Shown in pieces: positions 48,329 through 57,431 of a stretch of DNA of 64,000 bases. Position 1 is the stretch's first letter. Every line of letters starts with the position of its first letter. The translations under genes were made by a program, and so were the position numbers. The notes under the pieces were generated by a model. That model worked only from the letters and a program-made list of their open reading frames with translations, was not told the DNA's origin and ran no database searches. Source of the DNA: JBDTSW01 sp963782605 (lineage in GTDB: Bacteria > Actinomycetota > Thermoleophilia > Solirubrobacterales > 70-9); the NCBI GenBank assembly GCA_963782605.1, contig CAWAKK010000012.1:62001-126000 (forward strand). The letters are read 5' to 3'.

Positions 48329-49106
48329 ATGGGCAGCTCCAGAAAGCCATCGGACGGCGACGTGCCGGCGGGCGAGACCGTGGGCGAGATCGCCTATCGC
48401 CGGCTGCGGGCCGACATCCTCTTCGGGCGGCTGGCTCCCGGCCGAGAAGCTGAGGCTGGACCGGGTGAGCCAGACCTACGGCACCAGCGTCAGCACCATG
48501 CGGGAGCTGCTGAACCGGCTAGGATCGGAAGGGCTGATCGTCGCCGAGGGTCAGCGCGGGTTCGAGGTGGCACCCGTCTCGCCCGACGACTTCCGGGAGG
48601 TGGCGGCGATGCGCCAGCTCCTCGAATGTCACGCCATCGAGCAGTCCTTCGCCGCAGGCGACCTGGACTGGGAGGGCCGCGTGGTGGCCGCCCACCACAA
48701 GCTCTCGGTGATGGAAGGACGGATGATCGCCGGCGACCGGGCCGATCCCGAGACCTGGAAGCGGTGCGACTGGGAGTTCCACCACGCCCTGATCTCGGCC
48801 TGCGGATCGAGGGTCCTGCTGCAGACGCACGCGGCGATCTACGACAAGTATCTGCGCTATCAGATGATCGCGGTGATCTTCCGCGGCGAGGTCGCCGCGC
48901 GCGAGCATCAGAGGCTTCTGGAATGCGCTCTGGCGCGGGATGCGGCGACGGCCCAGGGCGTGCTCGTCACCCACATCCAGAGCTGCGTGGAGCACGCGCT
49001 GGCCGGAGACACGACGGCCTGGCTCAAGGAGCGCCCCGGTCCCGGCCCCCGCGATGACGCGCGAGGCGGCATCCACGGCAGGAGCGGGGTGCCGGCGAGG
49101 GACTAG
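48329..49106 (+). CDS. GntR-family transcription regulator, FCD type (frameshifted)
   Basis: The winged helix reads VGEIAYRRLRADILFGRLAPG, then after a change near 48,440 LRLDRVSQTYGTSVSTMRELLNRLGSEGLIVAEGQRGFEVAPV, the standard GntR HTH. The C-terminal FCD domain has helices DDFREVAAMRQLLECHAIEQ, DWEFHHALISACGS (His in H-x-x-L-x-x-A-x-G), and REHQRLLECALARDAATAQGVLVTHIQ. It probably represses the divergent TRAP binding-protein gene until an organic acid binds. ATG 48329 has no strong ribosome site; joined length is ~259 residues. Confidence 0.88.
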
Positions 49107-49195
49107 GGTGGGCGAACATCGGAGCCCCAGGCGGAAGGATCGTGGGTCGACCCCGCCGCCTGTGAGCACGAGCGCCGATGCTCGCCCCTGTCTTC

Positions 49196-50276
49196 CTACC
49201 AGATCGCGACCGGATTGCCCGGCGAGCCGGTGCCGCCGACGATCCGGAGCGGCGACCAGGAGAACACGAACTCGGAGACGCCGTCCTTCAGCAGCGGCTC
49301 GAAGTCCAGGTTCTCGATGTTCCAGATGCCGTGACGGGTCTGGGCGATCTGATGGCAGGGCACGGCCTCGCCCTCGATCTCGCCCACGGGCTGGGCGTCG
49401 TTGGCCGAGGTGTCGCCGCCCATCAGCGAGATCTTGCGCTCGGCCATGTACTCGCAGGCGCTGCGGCCGAAGCCGGGCTCGCCGGCCGTGAACTTGGCCC
49501 GTGCCTCCGCCCGCTGCGCGGCGGTCATGGAGGGCCAGGCGCTGTTCTTCCAGAGGTCGCCATGACCCGTGTAGAGGAAGACGCAGTCGCCTTCCCCGAT
49601 CTCGGCGATCCCTTGCGCCTTCACCATGGCCTGGACGTCAGCCGCGGTGATGATGCCCGGGCTGTTGGTGGCATTCGGGATCGGCAAGGGGTTCACGCCG
49701 CGAAGCTTGGTGGCGTCCAGGAGCACGCCGCGGCAGACATAGGCCTTCTCGGCCACATGCTCGACGCCGAGGTCGCCCATGCCGATCGGCCGATTGCCGG
49801 CGCCGCGCTGGTAGGTCGCCTCGCGCTCCCGGTTGTTGTAGAAGATGTCGCCCTTCGAGGTGTGCACGCCGATATGACCCGGACCGTCGAACTGGGTCCC
49901 GATCTGACCGAGCTCGGTCGACGACATAATCGTCGTGGAAGACGAGGCCGTTGCTGCCGAACGGGCCGCCGGACGGCGTCCCCGGAATGACTAGGTTCCA
50001 GATCCGGGCGCCGAAGGCCGGGATGTCCTTGTCATAATACTTCCCGATCGTCGCGGTCTGGCCCTTCTTGACCAGGCTCATGACCTTCAGGACGTACTCG
50101 GGCTTGATGCGGTTGATGGCACCCGCCTTGTCGTCGGGACCAAACTCGCTGGGCCACCAGTTCTCGGTCAGCGGCTTGTCGTTGACGGCCTGCTGTGCAG
50201 TCGCCGGGCCGGAAGCGCCCACGCTCAGGACACACATGGCAGCACTGGCAAAAGTCGCCAGTCGTACTCGATTCAT
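49196..50276 (-). CDS. exported cyclase-family hydrolase, copy 2 (frameshifted)
   Basis: It is paralogous to the protein at 45505: signal peptide (ASAAMCVLSVGASGPATAQQ), LTENWWPSEFGPDDKAGAIN, ATIGKYYDKDIPAFGARIWN, PGTPSGGPFGSNGLVFHDDYV. After a frame change near 49,925 come LGQIGTQFDGPGHIGVH, YVCRGVLLDATKLRG, CVFLYTGHGDLWKN and GGTGSPGNPVAIW. The GTQFDGPGHIG metal-region motif is common to both copies. Removing one G near 49,925 restores the reading frame. Joined length is ~360 residues. It is convergent with the GntR gene, 89 bp from its stop. Substrate unknown; the two copies may have different specificities. Confidence 0.85.
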
Positions 50277-50420
50277 GATTGGCCTCCCCTTGTTGCCGGC
50301 TCACGTGCGGCACCTGGGGGTGCCGACGTTCCGGGTCAGCCAAGGGTGCCGCGATCATGCAGGCCAGGCAACCAGGAACTGCATGCCGGCCAAAGCCCAG
50401 GCCATTCACGCCGGGCTCAG

Positions 50421-50456
50421 AAAAACAAAGACCCCGGAGCCGAAGGCGCCGGGGTC
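50421..50456 (-). terminator. rho-independent terminator of the phasin gene
   Basis: GACCCCGG (50430-50437) pairs with CCGGGGTC (50449-50456) to make an 8-base GC-rich stem. On the minus strand the stem is followed by TTTGTTTTT. It lies 28 bp past the phasin stop codon and is the best terminator in the window. Confidence 0.8.
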
Positions 50457-50483
50457 GCGAACGTCAGCCAGAAGGCCGTCAGG

Positions 50484-50867
50484 TCAGGCGGCGAGGCCCT
50501 TGACGTCCTCGAGGTTCTGCGTGGCGCGCTTGACGAACAGGTCGACGACCTCGCTCTGCGCCTTGAAGCCCAGGTCCACCGTCTCCTTGACGTCGGCCAT
50601 GGCCTTCTCGACTGCGGCCTTCACGTCCTCGACATAGGCCTGCGGCTGCTTCTTGGTGTCGTAGCCCTTGAACATCGTCTCGGCCTTGCTGAACGCGTCC
50701 TTGACGAGCTCGGCATGCCGCTTCGCCACGGTCTGCGCCAGATCGAACATGATCTTCTGCGCGGCAACGACGGTGTCGAGATTCGCCTTCTGCAGCGCAA
50801 CCAGGGCATCGAGGTGGAACTTGGGCATCGCCGGCGCGGACGTCGCCAGCGTGGCAGTCTTGCTCAT
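50484..50867 (-). CDS. phasin family protein
   Basis: This 127-residue protein has a long amphipathic helix array: FHLDALVALQKANLDTVVAAQKIMFDLAQTVAKRHAELVKDAF, KGYDTKKQPQAYVEDVKAAVEKAMADVKETVDLGFKAQSEVVDLF. This is the Phasin_2 pattern of proteins that coat polyhydroxyalkanoate granules. The start ATG at 50867 is preceded by GAGAG at a suitable distance. A clear terminator follows. The next gene upstream, a 3-hydroxyacyl-CoA dehydrogenase, fits PHA/fatty-acid metabolism. Confidence 0.88.
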   Translation of the reverse strand: MSKTATLATSAPAMPKFHLDALVALQKANLDTVVAAQKIMFDLAQTVAKRHAELVKDAFSKAETMFKGYDTKKQPQAYVEDVKAAVEKAMADVKETVDLGFKAQSEVVDLFVKRATQNLEDVKGLAA

Positions 50868-50999
50868 GGGTACTCCCGCGGAGAGCTTATTGCGATGCAC
50901 AAAAGTTAGGCGCCGCACCGCGGTATTGCAACCCCTCCTGTTGTGCATTGCAGCAAATCGTGCCGCGACAGTTCGGCGTGGCCGGCATGTCCTGCCCGG

Positions 51000-52097
51000 C
51001 TAGCCGCCGAGCGTGCCGACCCTCGCCAGCGAGCGCGGCGTGCCGAGGCCCCATGTCTCGATGGCCGGCGCCACGATCCGCTCCACCTCGGCCTGCCCCA
51101 GCCGGTCCATGAGCGCGCACGGGCCAGTGCCGAACTTGAGCGCCTCGCGCGCACCCCGGTCGATGTCGGCGGGTGCCGCCACCTCCTCGTCCAGCGCCTG
51201 CAGCACCGGCAGGAAGCACCCCCGCAGCAGGTGGTCGGCAACAGCCTGCCTGCGCTCGGCGGAGAGGCCCTCTCCCTCCTCGATCACCCAGCTCCGGTCG
51301 GCATCCCCGACCTCGATCATGGAGGCTGCCGGCGCGTAGAAGGGCCCGAGCGGGCCAAGGTTGCGGATGGCGTGCAGGTTGATCCGCGGCTTGATCAGGT
51401 TCATCACCGCGAACGGCCCGGCCGCCGCCCCCAGCACCTCGCGGGCCACTTCGTCGATCGCACCCGTCGAGGCCAGGCCGTCGTCCAGCGCCCGGACCGC
51501 CTCGTTGGTGTAGGGGCAGAAGAAGCGGTTGATGGCGAAGCCGTAGCTGTCCTTGCAGCGCAAGGGCTGCTTGCCGCTGCGACGGCAGAAGGCGAGTGCC
51601 GCCTCGATCACCGCATCATCCGTGGCCAGCCCCTTCACCACCTCGACGATCGGGTTGACGGCGGCGGGGCTGAAATAGTGCAGGCCCAGGAAGCGGCCGG
51701 GTTCGGTCACGTGGGCCGCAAGGTCGCTGACCCGCAGGCAGCTCGTGTTGGTGGCGATCAGCGCCTCCGGCCTCACCTTGGGGCTCAGCTCCTCCAGGAG
51801 CCCGGCCTTGAGTGCCAAGTCCTCGAACACGGCCTCGATCAGGAGGTCGGCATCGGCAAGCTCGCCCAGCGTCCGGGCAGGCTCGATCCTGGCGACCGCC
51901 GCCTCGGCATCCTCCGCCCGCATCCGGCCCTTCTCGACCGCCCGGCCGTAGAAGCTGCGCGCCTGGCCCACGGCCTTGGCCACCGCCCCTTCATGGGCGT
52001 CGGTGAGCCGCACGGTGAAGCCGTGCTGCGCCAGGTTGATGGCGATTCCGCCACCCATCGTGCCGGCACCGATGATGCCGACCGTTCCGATCTCCAT
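51000..52097 (-). CDS. 3-hydroxyacyl-CoA dehydrogenase
   Basis: This intact protein of 365 residues has the NAD-binding motif TVGIIGAGTMGGGIAINLAQHG, LLIEAVFEDLALKAGLLEEL, TNTSCLRVSDLAA, RFLGLHYFSPAAVNPIVEVV (catalytic His in H-Y-F) and DSYGFAINRFFCPYTNEAVRAL. The C-terminal domain ends with ALKFGTGPCALMDRLGQ. It oxidises 3-hydroxyacyl-CoA to 3-oxoacyl-CoA in beta-oxidation or butanoate metabolism. The frame extends upstream to 52721, but ATG 52097 begins exactly at MEIGTVGIIGAG and is the evident start. The large gap upstream (52,098-52,255) holds no recognised gene. Confidence 0.92.
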   Translation of the reverse strand: MEIGTVGIIGAGTMGGGIAINLAQHGFTVRLTDAHEGAVAKAVGQARSFYGRAVEKGRMRAEDAEAAVARIEPARTLGELADADLLIEAVFEDLALKAGLLEELSPKVRPEALIATNTSCLRVSDLAAHVTEPGRFLGLHYFSPAAVNPIVEVVKGLATDDAVIEAALAFCRRSGKQPLRCKDSYGFAINRFFCPYTNEAVRALDDGLASTGAIDEVAREVLGAAAGPFAVMNLIKPRINLHAIRNLGPLGPFYAPAASMIEVGDADRSWVIEEGEGLSAERRQAVADHLLRGCFLPVLQALDEEVAAPADIDRGAREALKFGTGPCALMDRLGQAEVERIVAPAIETWGLGTPRSLARVGTLGG

Positions 52098-52255
52098 CCC
52101 AGGCTCCCCTGCCCCGGCGATGCCGGGCTCTGTTCGATCCGATAGCTGGAGGCCGACACCGCGAGATCGGGCCGCCGGCCGCCTTCGGGGAGCAAGGTAG
52201 TGATTCCGATCGGGTTTGCATGCCTGTCGCAGAGGCCGCTGCCTTGCGCGGTCGC

Positions 52256-52687
52256 TTACTCCGCCTCCGGAGCGGCCGCGGGTGCTATGTCGCCAAGCTC
52301 GGCCGAGAGCGCCACGTCCTCCAGACCGTCGGACGGCGGCTCCAGCTCGGCCAGGAACGCCCGGGCCCTGATCCCGCTCTCCTGGCAGGCACGGAGCTCG
52401 GCCGGCCCCAGCGCCTGGGCCGGGCCGCAGACCGCACCCAACCGGAGCTGCTCGGCCAGGGTGAGCAGCTCCAGCGCTGCCGGCCGGGCCACGGTGGCAG
52501 CCTCGTGGAGCTCGCGCTCCCGGCAGGCCGCCTCGGCACCGTCGCCGGCCAGCCGGTCCTGCCGGCAGGCGAGCGCCAGCGCCGTGCCCTCGTCCCGGCT
52601 CAACGCATCCCCCGCCCAGGCCCGCGGCCCCGCCAGCAGCGCGAGGCCAAGCACCAGTCCCGACCAGCAACAAGCACGGTTCGGCAT
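52256..52687 (-). CDS. exported Cys-containing hypothetical protein
   Basis: This 143-residue protein has a signal peptide (CCWSGLVLGLALLAGPRAWAG). The mature part is helical, with Cys residues paired in LALACRQDRLAGDGAEAACRE and AVCGPAQALGPAELRACQES, spaced as if to form disulfides, then an acidic tail. It is probably a small periplasmic protein. No family is recognised. It lies before the type III chaperone/Fic pair on the opposite strand and is not clearly linked to it. Confidence 0.55.
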   Translation of the reverse strand: MPNRACCWSGLVLGLALLAGPRAWAGDALSRDEGTALALACRQDRLAGDGAEAACRERELHEAATVARPAALELLTLAEQLRLGAVCGPAQALGPAELRACQESGIRARAFLAELEPPSDGLEDVALSAELGDIAPAAAPEAE

Positions 52688-52914
52688 CGGCCATCTCTAC
52701 CCTCGCCGCCGCACCACGCATGGCAGCTCGCGCAAGCGTATAGCCGGTTCTCGTTCTTCAACCAATAGTTGATATGACGAGCGGCATTCGGCGAGTGCCC
52801 CGCCCTTCCTGAGCCTCGTTAATCGCACGGTAAGGTTCCGGCCCCAGGATGCGGCCTGCCTTACCGCGCCGGCAGGCTTGTCGGCAGGGGGCGGGAACGG
52901 CAGGGAGCTGTCGG

Positions 52915-53397
52915 ATGTCGGACAAGGCGCACGTCCATGCGCTCATGATGGAGATCGGGCCGGCGCTGGAGCTGGCCGAGGTGCAGGAATTCGACCAGGA
53001 GGATCTCTGGACGCTCACCGCTCGCGACGGGACCGTGCTCTTCGTCGACTACGAGCCCGAGGACCAGCGGCTGTGGCTCTCGGCCGACGTCTGCCTGCCG
53101 TTGCCGGGCGACCGCCTGCAGCTCTACGAGATCATCCTCCAGTACAATGCCAGATGGCGGGAGACCGGCGGGGTGCGGCTGGCGCTGGACGGACCGGATG
53201 GCGGCGTCGTCCAGGCCTTCGACCTGCCCGTGGCCGGGCTCGACCTGTCGCGGCTGCAGTGCACCATCCGCAACTTCCGTCAGACCCTCGACACGTGGCG
53301 CGAGATCGTCGCCAGGGGTTTTGCATCCAGCACGCCGGCCGCTTCGACCGGCACCTTCGATCCGATGATGATGATGGGCGGGATGATCCGCTGCTGA
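52915..53397 (+). CDS. CesT/Tir-family type III secretion chaperone (Fic effector locus)
   Basis: This 160-residue protein follows the CesT fold: first helix HVHALMMEIGPALELAEV, strands WTLTARDGTVLFVDYEPE and RLWLSADVCLPLP, helix LYEIILQYNARWRETGGVRLAL, strand GVVQAFDLPV, and a last helix CTIRNFRQTLDTWREIVARG; a Met-rich tail (FDPMMMMGGMIRC) ends it. ATG 52915 begins the first conserved helix and has GGGAGCTG upstream. The Fic-like gene starts 24 bp downstream, so the pair looks like a chaperone with its own effector. It is only distantly similar to the two chaperones near 36-37.8 kb. Confidence 0.75.
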   Translation: MSDKAHVHALMMEIGPALELAEVQEFDQEDLWTLTARDGTVLFVDYEPEDQRLWLSADVCLPLPGDRLQLYEIILQYNARWRETGGVRLALDGPDGGVVQAFDLPVAGLDLSRLQCTIRNFRQTLDTWREIVARGFASSTPAASTGTFDPMMMMGGMIRC

Positions 53398-53421
53398 GGC
53401 GGGCCTGTCAGGGAGACGTCC

Positions 53422-54853
53422 GTGGAGGCTACCGGTCGAACGTTCTCGCAGATCCACCAGCAGCACAAGCCGGGTGCCCTGGGCTGGGGTGCGGGCGAGC
53501 ATCTTCGCGGCGACCTTGCCGGGACGCGGCTCTACACCCACTCCGCCTTCACAATCAGCGGCTCCGGCGATGCGGCGGCCAAGGCGCGCCAGGACAAATG
53601 GGCTGCCGGTGCCACCTACGTGAAGCAGGCGATCGATCGCGAATTCGGCCCGGGCATGGGCGAGGCGGCGTTCGCGAAGGTCTCGCGGGACACCCGTCAC
53701 GACATCAGCGCGGAGTTGCGCCGCGGCGACCTGGATCGGCTGCGGACGGCGGTCAGCGATCTCCGCAACCCGATGAAGGCCTTGCTGGCACTGCCGGGCA
53801 TCGGCGATATCCAGGGTGCCACCGGCCGGGAGGTGCAGAAGGCGGTGGTCACGACCATGGTGGACCTGATCGAGCGCCGCTGCGGCGAGGAGCGCGCCAA
53901 GGGTGCTGCCGGCAAATCGCCGAAGGCGACGCTCGCCGCCATCCGGAAAGAGATCAACGACCATCCGAGCGGCGACCGGATGCTGAAGTCGAAGGCGCTC
54001 AGCATCGTCGACAAGGCGGAGGCGCAGCTCAGGTGCGGCGCCGAGCTGGGGCGGTTCATGGCCTTCGCCACGCTGCCGCCCGCCAGCGCCTGGCGCATGC
54101 TCATGGACGGCCATCTTCAGGAGCGCACGCGGGGAATACGGGTTCGAGAACGAGCAGGGCTACATGGCGGGCATGCTCAACGGCATGACCCGCATGCTGG
54201 AGAGCGTGCGCACCCGTGAGCCGCTGGACGCGCGCCTGTTCGAGGTCCTGCACGATACCTGCGTGGACAAGGTCTACAGCAAGCCGCTGAGCGATCCCGA
54301 TCTGGAAGGCGAGGTCAGGGACGGCCGCCTCAAGAAGGGCTTCCGGACCGACGACGGCAGCAATGTCGGGGTGGGGTATCCCTTCAAGCCCGTGGCCCTT
54401 GAGGGAGACCCGCCCAGGCGCGTCGGCACGACCACGCCCGAGGGCCGTGCCGAGCTTACGGCCAAGATCGAGCGCGACGACTGGTTCAGGATCGACGTGG
54501 GCGAGCGGGGGGCGCCGGACAAGCTGTGGTGCGTCACCCGCAGCAAGGAGCAGTGCCGGGCTCGCGTGGACACCATCCTGACCGCCTATCGGACGGAGAT
54601 CGCCGCGGCGCGCAACGAGGACGAGAAGCTCCGGGCGATCGCCCGCTGCTGCCAGGACCTGGACCAGAGCCATGTCTTCGAGGACGGCAATATCCGAACC
54701 ACCTCGTTCCTGGTGATGAACAAGCTCCTGCTCGAAGCCGGCCTCAGCCCGGCGATCCTGGACGAGCCCAACGTCTTCGACGGCTTCTCGGTGGCGCAGT
54801 TGGTCGACGAGATCAGACACGGCCAGGCGGCGTTCCGCGCGGCGTGCCAATAG
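53422..54853 (+). CDS. predicted type III effector with Fic-like domain (frameshifted)
   Basis: Joined over a +1 change near 54,134 the protein has ~476 residues and starts with GTG. There is no Sec signal. The N-terminal ~300 residues are helical and unfamiliar. Near the C terminus lies a Fic-type motif, HVFEDGNIRT (codons 54671-54700), aligned with the canonical H-P-F-x-D-G-N-G-R-T: catalytic His, Asp/Gly-Asn and Arg are retained; Pro and the second Gly are changed to Val and Ile. The helix after it (SFLVMNKLLLEAGLSPAIL) also matches Fic. Fic proteins transfer AMP, UMP or phosphocholine to host proteins. The CesT-like gene immediately upstream supports export by a type III system. Activity of the altered motif is uncertain. 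Confidence 0.72.
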
Positions 54854-54944
54854 GCCTCGCCCGCGATCCAGGATGAGCAATCTCCCACTACTTGTCTCCG
54901 GCAGGCCTTGAAATTAGGTTCACATTCCTGTAAACGCCATCCCC

Positions 54945-55676
54945 ATGCTCGCCACCGCCCACTACGCCACCCGCAAGGGCCTCAACCGCCCCTTCGCCCG
55001 CGTCACCGCCCGCGACCGCCGCATGGGCCAGAAGCTCTCCATGGGCCTCACGCCCAAGCAGGTGGCACGGCTGGAGGGCATGGTCCCGGCCGACGTCGAG
55101 ACCCTCGTCGCCGAGCCCGAGTTCAAGGCCCTCGTCGACGGCTACAACACCCTGCACGCCATGCCCGAGGACGAGCAGCGCCGCATCCTGACCCAGCTCG
55201 CCCGCCACCTGCTGATGGAGGCGACGGCGCTGGGCGACGTGCGGGTGGCCATGTTCATCCTGCTCCAGGAGCGCATGGGCAAGGACCCGGCCCGGACGCT
55301 GGCCGACGGCGTGATCGCCGCCAGCAAGCGCGCCGCCGCTCCAGCCCCAGCACCGCGCACGCCCAGCCCCTCGCCGCGTGCGCCTCGCCCGTCCGACGAT
55401 CCCGATCTGCGCACGATGCAGCGGGTGGAGAGCCGCCTGCGCGGCGAGCTGCAGCAGGAGCATGCGGCGGTCAACGCTGCGGTGGCGGCGGACGAGGCTC
55501 CTCCTGTTGAGGAACCAGCTCCCGACGCGGAGCCGCCCCGGCGACAGCGCCGCTCACCTCGTCCTTCCTCGACGCCGGTCCTCAGCGACTACCAGAGCCG
55601 CGCCATCGAGGCCCTGCTCCTGCTGAAGAACGCGGCCCCTGACGAGCAGCCGACCCCGCGCGCCCAGGCGCCCTAG
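54945..55676 (+). CDS. uncharacterised protein with helical start and disordered tail
   Basis: This 243-residue protein has a basic start (ATRKGLNRPFARVTARDRRMGQ), then a compact helical region (LTPKQVARLEGMVPADVETLVAEP, MPEDEQRRILTQLARHLLMEATALGDVRVAMFILLQERMGKDPARTL). From ~residue 130 it is Ala/Pro/Arg-rich and probably disordered. A last helix (SDYQSRAIEALLLLKNAA) ends it. There is no signal peptide. It lies 91 bp after the Fic-like gene and might be part of that locus; function unknown. Confidence 0.55.
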   Translation: MLATAHYATRKGLNRPFARVTARDRRMGQKLSMGLTPKQVARLEGMVPADVETLVAEPEFKALVDGYNTLHAMPEDEQRRILTQLARHLLMEATALGDVRVAMFILLQERMGKDPARTLADGVIAASKRAAAPAPAPRTPSPSPRAPRPSDDPDLRTMQRVESRLRGELQQEHAAVNAAVAADEAPPVEEPAPDAEPPRRQRRSPRPSSTPVLSDYQSRAIEALLLLKNAAPDEQPTPRAQAP

Positions 55677-55717
55677 AAGCATCCCTTGACCGACCGGATC
55701 AGGGCCGGCCCTGGCTC

Positions 55718-56357
55718 CTACCAGGGCGCCAGCGCCACCACGACCTCGTGGAAGTCGAGCCTGGGCAGGCGCGGGCGCAGACGCTCGGGGTCGCCATGGC
55801 CGATATTGAGGATCAGGTTGGTCCGCAGGCTGGTGCCGGCGAAGAAGAGGCGGTCGACGGCGGCACTGTTGAAGCCGGAGAGCGGGCCGACATCGAGGCC
55901 CAGTGCGCGCAGCGCCAGCATGTACCAGGCAGCCTGGAGGGTGCCGTTGCGCAGTGCCGTCTCTTCCGCCAGCGAGCGGGTCGTCACGGAACCAGGCCGC
56001 CGCATCCGTGTGCGGGTAGAGGCGCGGCAGGGTGCGCCAGAATTCGCAGTCATAGGCCAGGATCGCCACCACCGGCGCGGTCAGGGACTTGGTGCGATTG
56101 CCGGCATCCAGCGCCGGTACGAGCCGCTCCTTCTCCTCGGGCGAGCGCAGCAGCACGAGGCGCATCGGGCTGCCGTTGGCACTGGTGGGGGCGAGCCGGG
56201 TGAGGTTCCAGGCCTCCTCCAGCAGCTCGTCCGGCACGTCGAGGTCGAGCCAGTGGGAATGCGTGCGCGGCTCGAGGAAGAGCCGGCTCAGGCTCGCGGC
56301 ATCGAGGGGCGTGCGGGCGGGCTCCGGCACCGTGGCCGGACGGGCAAGCTTCAGCAT
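55718..56357 (-). CDS. RutE-like nitroreductase / malonic semialdehyde reductase (frameshifted)
   Basis: It shows the FMN-binding nitroreductase pattern: FLEPRTHSHWLDLDVPDELLEEAW, NLTRLAPTSANGSPMRLVLL, TAPVVAILAYD, then after a change near 55,985 SLAEETALRNGTLQAAWYMLALRALGLDVGPLSGFN and LRTNLILNIGHGDPERLRPRLPRLDF. This order and length (~213 residues) match RutE of the pyrimidine catabolism pathway. It may reduce malonic semialdehyde or act as a general NAD(P)H nitroreductase. Upstream, another gene's last codons end 22 bp before its start. Confidence 0.85.
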
Positions 56358-56379
56358 GAACGATCTCCCGTGGGCGGGA

Positions 56380-56500
56380 TCAGACGGCGGCCAGGATCCG
56401 GCGCTCCAGCTGGACCAGGTGCTTGTCGCCCAGCTCGCGCGGCCGGGCTGCATCGACCTCGACGTCGAGCACGAACCGCCCCTCTTCAGCGAGGCCGGCG
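56380..56500 (-). CDS. C-terminal fragment of an unknown alphaproteobacterial gene, cut at chimeric joint
   Basis: The minus-strand frame ends with EEGRFVLDVEVDAARPRELG and DKHLVQLERRILAAV and a stop at 56380, in the proper position to precede the RutE-like gene by 22 bp. The sequence beyond the joint, to 56784, is antisense to the ArsA-like gene and is not part of it. The fragment is too short (~40 codons) to identify. The 5' boundary is approximate. Confidence 0.45.
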
Positions 56501-56515
56501 TCGAGCTGCAGGGCG
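56460..56515. other. probable chimeric joint between an alphaproteobacterial and an actinobacterial sequence
   Basis: The left gene loses its start and the right gene loses its N-terminal third within this interval. On the right, actinobacterial-type genes begin and frameshifts end. The exact point is not resolved; EHEPPLFSEAGVEL may already belong to the ArsA-like protein. No repeat or mobile-element end is seen. Confidence 0.7.
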
Positions 56516-57420
56516 GCGAGCTCTGGGCGATGATGCTGGACGCCAAGGCCACCTTCGACGAGGTGGTCCGCCGCCACGCGCCAGACGAGGAGACGCGCGA
56601 GCGGATCCTCTCCAACCGCATCTATCAACAGCTCTCGAGCGCCCTGGCCGGCTCGCAGGAGTACATGGCCATGGAGAAGCTGTTCGAGATCTGGGCCGAG
56701 GATCGCTACGACCTCTTGGTCCTTGATACGCCTCCGTCCCGCAACGCACTCGACTTCTTGGAGGCGCCACGCAGGCTCACCCAATTCATCGAAGGCCGCG
56801 CCCTGCAGGTGTTCCTGAAGCCCACGGGGTTCGCCACCAGGATCATCGGCGGCGGCACGTCGGTCGCGTTCTCGGTCCTGGGCCGCATCACCGGGGCGGA
56901 CCTACTGCAGGATCTCTCCGAGTTCTTCCAGGCGATGAGCGGCATGGTCGGGGGCTTTCGCGAACGAGCCAAGCGGGTCAATGACCTCCTTGGCGACACT
57001 CAGACGACCTTTCTTGTGGTTTGCGGGCCACAGGGTGAGCCGATCTCAGAGGCCGTTTACTTCCATCGCAAGCTCGTCGAGGCGCAGCTGCCCTTTGGCG
57101 GCGTGATCGTCAATCGCATTCATCACGACGAGGAGCTCCACGAGGATCCCGGCTCCCTGACCGACGCCCTGGTCGATGAGCTGGGAAGTACCGATCTGGC
57201 CGCGCGCGTGGTGGCCAACTTTGCGGATTACCAGACCATGGCCTCCCGCGACCGGCGAAACGTCCGTCATCTCGCGAAGGAGATGCGGACGCGCGCGGTG
57301 ATCGAGGTCCCGAATCTCGACCACGACGTCCACGACCTCGCCGGGCTCGCCGAGCTCAACCGCTACCTGTTCGCCACCGGCGCGTCCGAGCGCGCGGCCC
57401 TGGTGAGCGGTGGGCGCTGA
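56511..57420 (+). CDS. ArsA-like ATPase (anion-transporting ATPase family), N-terminal part missing
   Basis: About 300 residues remain. They read GGELWAMMLDAKATFDEVV, RIYQQLSSALAGSQEYMAMEKLFEI, YDLLVLDTPPSRNALDFLEAP (Walker B-like DTPPSR), VCGPQGEPISEAVYFHRKLVE and a C-terminal AELNRYLFATG, typical of actinobacterial ArsA-family ATPases. The N-terminal P-loop region (deviant Walker A) that should precede is absent because of the joint at ~56.5 kb, so as written the protein cannot bind ATP. The true gene would start ~100 codons upstream. In actinobacteria such genes often come in pairs; the partner is not present here. Confidence 0.85.
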
Positions 57421-57431
57421 CGCCGCGGGAG

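Noticed and set aside
52098..52721. Upstream extension of the 3-hydroxyacyl-CoA dehydrogenase frame
   Set aside because: The family starts at MEIGTVGIIGAG; the extension is unrelated and overlaps the exported hypothetical protein at 52256-52687.
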